17,394 nucleotides of DNA, from NCBI GenBank assembly GCA_021827885.1, contig JAKAUD010000024.1, forward strand, positions 1 to 17,394. The letters are read 5' to 3'. The position numbers and the translations under genes are program-made. The notes under the pieces are model-generated. The model made no database searches. It was not told the DNA's origin and saw nothing but the letters and a program-made list of their open reading frames with translations. Of this stretch, positions 7,304 to 13,040 are shown in pieces (positions within the stretch are counted from its first letter, which is position 1; every line of letters starts with the position of its first letter). Source of the DNA: Thermoplasmata archaeon (GTDB taxonomy: Archaea > Thermoplasmatota > Thermoplasmata > Thermoplasmatales > Thermoplasmataceae).

Positions 7304-8290
7304 TTGGCATTCAACATAATTTCATTTCTCTCGCCACTTGGAGCATTCCTGCTTTCATCAGAGATTACCTCTTCATCCGGTCTCTGGATGTTAATAATAG
7401 AATATGGGCTTGGACAACCGTATGCATTTCCATTCCCAGAATCGATAATTGGGACTTTGAATCCAATAATGGGGCATCTGGTAGATGTATTGGCAATGCC
7501 TATTGCTACTGTGGCAATTTTCATAACTTCAATCAAGATAATAATGGCCAGAAGAGGTGAGGAAGTTAACAGGATCTTATGGAGACTCAGCATTTCATTA
7601 ATGCTCTTCATACTATCTATTGATATTTTGAAATTCATTCTTGAAGCGGGATATCTTGTTTTTGCCAGTGTGTGGGATTACGGCTCAATCAACTGGTTTG
7701 CTGCAATGAATTCCAGTCAGATTCTCGAATATTTGAGGAATTTTTCTTCGGGAGGAAACACGCTTTCTGCTATCTTGCTCTCATCGGGGTATTTTGCTGC
7801 AACATTTTTCCTACTCAGTTTTCTTATGTTACGAGATGCCCTGCTCCTTGTATTCATTGTGATACTGCCAATTGCCTCACTATTGCTGGCAATTTCGGAA
7901 TTTTACGATCGCATTATCCAGCTATGGGTTATGTTCATAGAACTCGCATTCATTCCATTTCCTATAGCGATCGCCCTGTATTTGAGCGCGATATATTCCA
8001 ATGTTTTCTTTATGCATATTGCCTTTTTATGGGCAGCATGCCTCATTCCATCTATTCTGATGGCAAAAGGGGGTATATTGAGGAATCTGATGGGGCTGGA
8101 TGTTCTTTCTGGGATCACAATGCTTGGGAATCGTATTCCAATGGTAAAAAATAATATAGAAATCCCCTCGCTTGGCAAAGCACAGCCTAATGGGAATTTA
8201 TACAATAATCCCGCGACTGAGAATCCATACCAGCTAAATATCCCGAATCTGATGAAATCAGAGGTAGAATACAGGCGAGTGATGGAGTAA
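7304..8290 (+). CDS. VirB6/TrbL/CedA-like polytopic membrane protein
   Basis: A 328-aa integral membrane protein with about six to eight hydrophobic helices, for example LVDVLAMPIATVAIFITSI (about 62-80), LWRLSISLMLFILSIDILK (90-108), ILLSSGYFAATFFLLSFLM, ALLLVFIVILPIASLLLAI, LWVMFIELAFIPFPIAIAL and VFFMHIAFLWAACLIPSI. The C-terminal 70 residues are polar. Topology and gene order fit VirB6/TrbL-type channel proteins of type IV secretion and the CedA/TedA channel of archaeal DNA import; this is a context-based call. TTG 7304 is the start that keeps the first hydrophobic segment; it lies TGA-TCA-TTG after the pilin-like gene in the same frame, so re-initiation is likely. The first in-frame ATG is about 28 codons further on. 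The stop is 1 nt before the next start. Confidence 0.65.
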   Translation: MAFNIISFLSPLGAFLLSSEITSSSGLWMLIIEYGLGQPYAFPFPESIIGTLNPIMGHLVDVLAMPIATVAIFITSIKIIMARRGEEVNRILWRLSISLMLFILSIDILKFILEAGYLVFASVWDYGSINWFAAMNSSQILEYLRNFSSGGNTLSAILLSSGYFAATFFLLSFLMLRDALLLVFIVILPIASLLLAISEFYDRIIQLWVMFIELAFIPFPIAIALYLSAIYSNVFFMHIAFLWAACLIPSILMAKGGILRNLMGLDVLSGITMLGNRIPMVKNNIEIPSLGKAQPNGNLYNNPATENPYQLNIPNLMKSEVEYRRVME

Positions 8291-8291
8291 C

Positions 8292-8981
8292 TTGGGAATC
8301 AGATCTGATTTTGGGAATTTACCTCCAAATATTTTGCGACGCAAATGGAATAGTGAAAAATCAAAGATCGAGATATATACTATCATTGCGGCATTGTCAG
8401 TAATAGCGGCAAATTTCAGCATTGATAATTTACCTATATTGCTGAAAAATTCAGTGTTGTTTTTGGCAATTGGATTCATCTCAATAATCATAACAACCGT
8501 ATTTCTTTTTAGGTCCTATCGCAATCATGAAATATACACAACAAAGGAAATTCGCAAAGAATATGAAAATTCCATATTGATGGATGGAAAGAAACTGATT
8601 TCTGCCATTGAAATAAAGCCGCTTTATTTAGAAAATCTTTCAATGCGGGAAAAAGCTCTGATTCAAAGAACTCTTTCCGAGATTTGGAAAGATGTGCCTG
8701 AGGAAGTAATTCTTATTTCTTTAAATTATAATGGGAAATCTCTTTCTCTTGAAAAGTCAAATGAAGCGGTGAAATCGTATATCGAATTGACCAATTCATT
8801 TTTAAGCAACACATACTATTTCAGGCACTTCCTGGTTTTAATTAAAAAAAGGTTAGATAATGAGGCAAACGGTTTTGGAGAATCGCTGAACATCATCAGC
8901 GGAAACCTGGAACGGATTGGCATTGAAAACACTATTTTGAGGAATGATGAAATTGAAAAACTGCTGGGTGAAATTCCTTGA
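8292..8981 (+). CDS. Two-helix protein with VirB4 N-domain-like region (PrgI/VirB3-like plus VirB4N)
   Basis: A 229-aa protein. Two hydrophobic helices lie at about residues 28-46 and 49-71, recalling PrgI/VirB3 subunits. The soluble part begins DGKKLISAIEIKPLYLENLS (about 97-116), continues with a helix MREKALIQRTLSEIWKDV and a strand EEVILISLN, and ends with a long helical region and IERIG-like turn near residue 210. This order resembles the N-terminal domain of VirB4/TraC-type proteins, where a self-referring strand, a membrane-proximal helix and a 'quality of recombination' style strand precede the ATPase. I infer that it pairs with the ATPase gene downstream, which lacks this portion. 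The start TTG 8292 lies just after the upstream stop (TAA-C-TTG); the stop TGA overlaps the next start (TTGA), suggesting coupled synthesis in equal amounts. Confidence 0.55.
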   Translation: MGIRSDFGNLPPNILRRKWNSEKSKIEIYTIIAALSVIAANFSIDNLPILLKNSVLFLAIGFISIIITTVFLFRSYRNHEIYTTKEIRKEYENSILMDGKKLISAIEIKPLYLENLSMREKALIQRTLSEIWKDVPEEVILISLNYNGKSLSLEKSNEAVKSYIELTNSFLSNTYYFRHFLVLIKKRLDNEANGFGESLNIISGNLERIGIENTILRNDEIEKLLGEIP

Positions 8982-10363
8982 AAACAGGTAAGGGGAAGAA
9001 AAATATTTTGGAACAGAAAGTGAAGTTATTCAAAAGTTATTACAAGAGTAAAGGCTACAAGTGCATATATCGCATCGTTGATAGCAATCAATCTAACAGG
9101 GTTGAAATTTCTCCATATGTAAATAACGTTAGTTTTCCTATGGATGTGATTTTATCGTTAAAGAAAATTAGCTGGAATTCAAAAACAGTCGGTAGGATCA
9201 GGGCAGACAAGAGGGCAAATCTAATGATCGAAAGGAAAAAGCACGGGCAAAACCCTTCAATGAGAATTTTGGCTGAAGAAAATTATGCCAGCGAGCTTTA
9301 TGATATCAATGCCGATGATTCCCTGTTGATATTTGATACAAATTTCATGATCAGGCAGGTGAGCAGCAATCCGGTTAAATTGAGTGAATACTCATACAGG
9401 GTCAGGAATGCAATAGAACTCATGGGGGGCATTCTGTCCAATAATAGAAGAGTGGGGAAGAGGGAACTCCGCAAGATCAATTCCCTTGATCTTCCCGGTG
9501 GCGGAAAGTACATTATGGATAGCAGAAAGATCGTGCATCTCATACCATGGTTTACTGATCCAGAACCAGATTTATCAGGAGCACTCATCGGTCTTGATTC
9601 ATTTTCGGGGAAGCCAATATTTTTAAATATTTGGAATAAACCCTCATATAATTGCATTGTACTCGGTGAGATAGGTTCAGGAAAAAGCTATTTCAGCAAG
9701 GCAATTCTTTTGAGAAATATTGTGCTTGGCCTTGTTGACGAAATTTATATATTCGACCCCATGAACGAATATTTCAGGGAAACAGAATTGAGTCTTCATT
9801 CGGATCTTGATGTTATTCGGTTTGGCAGCGATTCAAAATTTACAGAATCTCACGTAGAATGCGGTTCTGGAACTGGGGTTACAACAAGGTTATATCGATT
9901 TGATGAGGTTGCCAAATCAGAAGAAAACTTTCTAGCCTGCATTGAAGGTATCTTTTACAAGATCAAGGCATCTCCAAATAAGAGAAAAATTATAATTCTC
10001 GACGAAGCCCACCTGCTGATCAGGGGAAAGAAAACAATGGCGGTTTATGTGGAACTTATTCGTTCTTCCAGGCACTATAACACTTCTGTTTTTTCAATAA
10101 CTCAAGGGTTGTCCGAATTCCTTTCATCACAGAAAGGCAATTCAATTATAGAAAATTCGATAAACGTTTTCATCTTTAGAAACAAGTTCTGGACTGATTT
10201 GAAAGCGCTGAATTTCGATCCACAGGACTTTGGGCACACCGATTTTAAAAACCTCTCTGGTGGAAAAGGGGAGTTTTTCTCTGAATTCTTCTATTTCAGC
10301 GGTGGAAAAATGAGAAAGATGGCTTTCATCTCTACTACCTACGAAAAAGGTTTTATCGGGTAA
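8978..10363 (+). CDS. VirB4/TraC/HerA-type conjugation ATPase (CedB/TedB-like)
   Basis: A 461-aa P-loop ATPase. The N-terminal 190 residues resemble the second half of a VirB4 N-domain and end with the lead-in LSGALIGLDSFSGKPIFLN. The motor domain has Walker A GEIGSGKS (230-237), FDPMNEY, Walker B IIILDEAH (Asp342, Glu343), an arginine-containing RSSRHYNTS, the sensor-like FSITQGLSEFL and a C-terminal FKNLSGGKGEFF. This pattern is that of VirB4/TraC/CedB motors that power pilus assembly and DNA or protein transfer at the membrane. No membrane helix is evident in this chain, unlike some CedB proteins, so it probably docks on the preceding two-helix protein. The start TTG 8978 overlaps the upstream stop. 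All catalytic motifs are intact, so the machine appears active. Family call strong, direction of transport unknown. Confidence 0.88.
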   Translation: MKTGKGKKNILEQKVKLFKSYYKSKGYKCIYRIVDSNQSNRVEISPYVNNVSFPMDVILSLKKISWNSKTVGRIRADKRANLMIERKKHGQNPSMRILAEENYASELYDINADDSLLIFDTNFMIRQVSSNPVKLSEYSYRVRNAIELMGGILSNNRRVGKRELRKINSLDLPGGGKYIMDSRKIVHLIPWFTDPEPDLSGALIGLDSFSGKPIFLNIWNKPSYNCIVLGEIGSGKSYFSKAILLRNIVLGLVDEIYIFDPMNEYFRETELSLHSDLDVIRFGSDSKFTESHVECGSGTGVTTRLYRFDEVAKSEENFLACIEGIFYKIKASPNKRKIIILDEAHLLIRGKKTMAVYVELIRSSRHYNTSVFSITQGLSEFLSSQKGNSIIENSINVFIFRNKFWTDLKALNFDPQDFGHTDFKNLSGGKGEFFSEFFYFSGGKMRKMAFISTTYEKGFIG

Positions 10364-10365
10364 AT

Positions 10366-10617
10366 TTATTCTTTTGGCTTTGGCAATCGCTTCTTTGTCT
10401 CGCCAAGCACTATAGCCATGAAACCAAAAGCTATAAAGACCACAACGAGAGAGTAAAGCCCAGGATCGGTCCAGGCATCAAAATAATCTGCCCATGCGAA
10501 GTAATATGCCAGTCCTGCAGTAAGGAGGAAAAGGCCTATGGCAATTGTTGCATTATCATACGTTATCTTCTTGAGAATCCTTTCTACTGTGGTGCCAGAT
10601 GATTTTTCCGATTCCAT
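10366..10617 (-). CDS. Small two-helix membrane protein
   Basis: An 83-aa protein with two hydrophobic helices (about residues 24-42, ATIAIGLFLLTAGLAYYFA, and about 53-75, GLYSLVVVFIAFGFMAIVL), a polar N-terminus and a basic tail KKRLPKPKE. I do not recognise the family. I chose ATG 10617 because TTTATATATA on the minus strand (about 10642-10652) lies about 30 nt upstream as a TATA box; the frame stays open to 10692 but that would place the box within the gene. It is convergent with the ATPase gene, with 2 nt between their stops, so it is probably not part of that operon and may be ancestral chromosomal sequence. Confidence 0.7.
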   Translation of the reverse strand: MESEKSSGTTVERILKKITYDNATIAIGLFLLTAGLAYYFAWADYFDAWTDPGLYSLVVVFIAFGFMAIVLGETKKRLPKPKE

Positions 10618-10640
10618 TTTAATTAATCTGTAATAAGAAA

Positions 10641-10653
10641 TGTATATATAAAT
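10641..10653 (-). promoter_or_regulatory. TATA box of the small membrane protein gene
   Basis: On the minus strand the region reads AATTTATATATACA, a near-ideal archaeal TATA box, centred about 30 nt before ATG 10617. It decides the start choice against the longer open frame. Confidence 0.55.
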
Positions 10654-10794
10654 TCCTATCTTTTTCGGAGTGAAATGAAGTTCGTCTGACATCCCTCATT
10701 GTAATGTCTCTCAGGAAAACCTGTTTTTTACTGTTTCCTTCTAAATCCAGTCATTACCACAAACTTATTAGCGGTGTAGAAATTCAGGTAAACT

Positions 10795-11157
10795 ATGCCC
10801 GACATTGCAGAACAGTTCTTTAACTGCTCGGATAGAGAGAGAGCAATATTCGAAGCGGGAATAAAACTAGGAACGATTTACCACCAATACGTTGGGGCAC
10901 CAGTTAGCCTTTCCAATCTACAGTCTCTTGAGGAAGCGATAAGGCAGAGCGTTCTTGTCCAACCATTTGTAGATGAGGCATCAGTCAGGATAAACCCTGA
11001 TAATATTAACAGGCATAAGGGCACATATAAATACATCACTCTCACCGGGGACATGCTTGATGTAAGCTTGAGTATCCGTTACAAAGGATCAAAAGTGAAA
11101 GCAAGGCTTCGTTATATCCACGAAATGGATTACCCTTTAATGTATCTGGAGGATTAA
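10795..11157 (+). CDS. mptD: Archaeal dihydroneopterin aldolase (MptD family)
   Basis: A 120-aa protein of the archaeal MptD (DUF372) family. MptD cleaves 7,8-dihydroneopterin to 6-hydroxymethyl-7,8-dihydropterin and glycolaldehyde in biosynthesis of reduced pterin cofactors. The family block CSDRERAIFEAGIKLGTIYHQYVG (about residues 10-33) is clearly present, with conserved Glu and His residues, followed by LEEAIRQSVLVQPFV and a C-terminal strand region YPLMYLED. The length is normal. ATG 10795 is about 29 nt downstream of an ACTTATTAG element that could be the TATA box. It heads an apparent operon with the NTPase gene 3 nt downstream and trm1 overlapping that. Assignment rests on motif recognition, and activity in this organism is inferred. 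Confidence 0.85.
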   Translation: MPDIAEQFFNCSDRERAIFEAGIKLGTIYHQYVGAPVSLSNLQSLEEAIRQSVLVQPFVDEASVRINPDNINRHKGTYKYITLTGDMLDVSLSIRYKGSKVKARLRYIHEMDYPLMYLED

Positions 11158-11160
11158 GTA

Positions 11161-11703
11161 ATGGCAGTTAAGATAGGAATCACAGGACCGGTAGGCAGTA
11201 TAAAGGCAGAAGCTTTATCAAAGATAATGGATACCCTGATCAAGGATGGAAAAATTGTCCATGGGGTTCTCGTCAGCGAGATCATCGATCAGGGCAAGCT
11301 TAAGGCTTATTCCATTTTAGATATATATACAAAGAGAAGAGTTGTGTTTGCCGAACTTGGTCTTGTTTCAAGGGTAAAGATAGATAAACTCGGTGTTGAC
11401 ACCAGGCTTTTGGAAGAAATATTGATACCAAGCATGAAAAAGGCCAGGGAAGCCGCAGATGTAATCGTGATAGACGAGATCGGTAAACTGGAGAATACGA
11501 CCAGAAACATACAGAAAGAAATCATGGACACCCTGAATTATACCAAGCCACTTATAGTTACATTGCACAAGAAGTCCAGAAACCCTGTTCTGCAGGAGAT
11601 AAGAAGTCTTGAGGGTGTAAGGGTATTTGATATTACACCAATAAACAGGAATATACTTCCATTCAAGGTTCTCCGGGTGCTTAACGGAGAGGAAAATCCA
11701 TAA
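11161..11703 (+). CDS. THEP1-family NTPase-like protein with altered P-loop
   Basis: A 180-aa protein with the THEP1 (nucleoside-triphosphatase) family layout: an N-terminal P-loop position, a VHGVLVSEIIDQGKLKAYSI block, a long helix, and Walker B VIVIDEIGKLE (Asp105, Glu106). It ends with PLIVTLHKKSRNPVLQEIR. The Walker A region reads GPVGSIKAEAL (from residue 10) in place of the usual GxPGxGKTT: the glycine before the lysine is Ile and the following Thr/Ser is Ala. The Lys remains. Nucleotide binding or hydrolysis may therefore be lost or unusual. The role of THEP1 proteins in vivo is not settled. The gene starts 3 nt after mptD and its TAA stop overlaps the proposed ATA start of trm1. Confidence 0.82.
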   Translation: MAVKIGITGPVGSIKAEALSKIMDTLIKDGKIVHGVLVSEIIDQGKLKAYSILDIYTKRRVVFAELGLVSRVKIDKLGVDTRLLEEILIPSMKKAREAADVIVIDEIGKLENTTRNIQKEIMDTLNYTKPLIVTLHKKSRNPVLQEIRSLEGVRVFDITPINRNILPFKVLRVLNGEENP

Positions 11704-12755
11704 CAGTTATCAGGGAAGGCTCAGCTACAGTAGAAATAGGAAGTGATATAGCCGAAAGCGGGCCAGGCAAGATTCAAGCTGGGTTTTTTAATCAGGAGCA
11801 GAGGTCGAATAGAGATCTGACGATTCTTTTTCTGAATGCCCTTAAGCCAAAATTATTCCTTGATGGTTTCGGTGCGACTGGCATCAGGGGAATAAGAGTA
11901 AGTCTTGAAACTGACACTCAGGCAGTTATCTCTGAGCGATCTGAAAAGAGCTACAGAATCCTTGAGAAAAATGTCGCATCGAATAAATCCGGGGCAGAGA
12001 CACATTGGTCTTCCTTTGAAGAGATGGTAACCAGATACGAATTTGATTTCATCGACGTGGATCCATATGGATCAATTATACCTTACCTGGACATTTCACT
12101 CGATAATGTTAGGAACAGGGGATACATTGGCTTTACAGCGACAGACCTTTCTCCACTGTCTGGAGCTTTGCCTGAAAAAACATTCCGGCGATATGGCTCG
12201 GTGATTCCCAAATCCATGATGCGACACGAATTGGGGATAAGGAATCTCATTGGAACCATAGCAAGAAGAGCTGCTTCTCTGGATTGCGGAATTGAACCAA
12301 TGCTTTCATTCTGGCATAAGCACTATTACAGAGTCTTTGTGAAAATTACAAGGGGAGCCTCAAAGGCTGATGATACCCTTCGAAATGTTGGGATACTAGA
12401 TCTGGAGGAAATATTGGGAAATGGGTATAACGGAATTTCTGCAGGACCCATATGGAGGGGAAAAATTGAAAATTTCTTTAATGGGCAATACGTAGATTTT
12501 GGTGAAAAATCACAGGCAACAGACGCATCGATGAATTTTCTAAATTCGCTAAAGTTTGAAGACACCTCAGTTTTATTCTGTGATCTTGGGGAAATCTTTT
12601 CAAGAAACCATAGGGACATTCCATCAATAAAAAAAGCTCAGGATATTGCAATAAAAAACGGAATAAAGGCAATCAATCGTACCCATTTTTCACTGACTGG
12701 TTTAAAGATGGATAATTTAAGGCTTTTCTGCGATTTAGCATCTGGGGATTTTTAG
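11700..12755 (+). CDS. trm1: tRNA (guanine26-N2/N2)-dimethyltransferase, non-canonical start
   Basis: A 351-aa SAM-dependent methylase that dimethylates G26 of tRNA. Motifs visible are NRDLTILFLNAL, motif I GFGATGIRGIR (58-64 core), and the catalytic DVDPYGS (Asp119-Asp121). The first canonical ATG in frame (12024) would delete motif I, so it cannot be the start. The frame opens after a stop at 11682-11684 and homology begins immediately: TVIREGSATVEIG. The only start-like codon there is ATA at 11700, overlapping the upstream TAA as ATAA, with GGAGAGG 7 nt before it. An ATG-to-ATA change, a rare start or a sequencing error are the options. The protein also lacks the two CxxC pairs usually found before the GPLW-like motif (GPIWRG here), so the zinc site is missing. 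Confidence 0.9.
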   Translation: MTVIREGSATVEIGSDIAESGPGKIQAGFFNQEQRSNRDLTILFLNALKPKLFLDGFGATGIRGIRVSLETDTQAVISERSEKSYRILEKNVASNKSGAETHWSSFEEMVTRYEFDFIDVDPYGSIIPYLDISLDNVRNRGYIGFTATDLSPLSGALPEKTFRRYGSVIPKSMMRHELGIRNLIGTIARRAASLDCGIEPMLSFWHKHYYRVFVKITRGASKADDTLRNVGILDLEEILGNGYNGISAGPIWRGKIENFFNGQYVDFGEKSQATDASMNFLNSLKFEDTSVLFCDLGEIFSRNHRDIPSIKKAQDIAIKNGIKAINRTHFSLTGLKMDNLRLFCDLASGDF

Positions 12756-13040
12756 ATAGAGGACGACATCAAAGCAAGTGAAAACTTGCCAAATATTGTG
12801 GTTTCTGTGTTAATACTCTCGCTCCCTTCTCATGAGAAGATTTAGTCAAGTAGAGGTAATACTACCTCGTCGCTTCGTTCAGATCTGCCATGTTCTATAG
12901 TGGAGATGATTCTCAGGAAAGCCAACAAAAATTTAAATCGTTGATATATCGCCTCGTATACGATAGATATTCTAAGAAGAGAAATTAAATCAAAGAAGAA
13001 GTGAAACAAATAATTATATATTAGCACTTCATGCGTTTTA
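12756..13040. other. Intergenic region with three inverted repeats and a TATA box
   Basis: This 285-bp gap has no convincing gene. It holds the GAAA-loop hairpin (12774-12789), the palindrome CTTCTCATGAGAAG (12826-12839), the hairpin GAGGTA-ATAC-TACCTC (12853-12868) and the short palindrome TCGTATACGA (12954-12963). AATTATATATTAG (about 13012-13024) is placed as TATA box for the surface-protein gene at 13041. No tRNA-like fold was found. Confidence 0.5.
12774..12789 (+). other. Hairpin with a GAAA tetraloop
   Basis: GCAAGT-GAAA-ACTTGC forms a perfect 6-bp stem closed by a GNRA-type tetraloop, 18 nt after the trm1 stop. It could be part of the trm1 mRNA 3' end or of a separate small RNA. No T-tract follows directly. 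Confidence 0.4.

Noticed and set aside
7297..8154. Forward open frames of 87 and 160 codons inside the polytopic protein gene
   Set aside because: They are out-of-frame shadows, rich in Cys and His with no membrane pattern, whereas the frame at 7304 shows regular hydrophobic helices.
5071..10363. Complete integrative conjugative element or provirus
   Set aside because: No integrase, relaxase, replication gene or direct repeats at the edges were seen, so element boundaries cannot be supported.
12024..12755. Trm1 starting at ATG 12024
   Set aside because: This start would remove the SAM-binding motif I and about 108 residues that match the family; the frame is open and homologous back to 11700.
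12840..12960. Possible tRNA or tRNA fragment (attachment site) in the intergenic region
   Set aside because: No acceptor stem, anticodon arm and T-loop could be aligned in the right order; only isolated hairpins are present.
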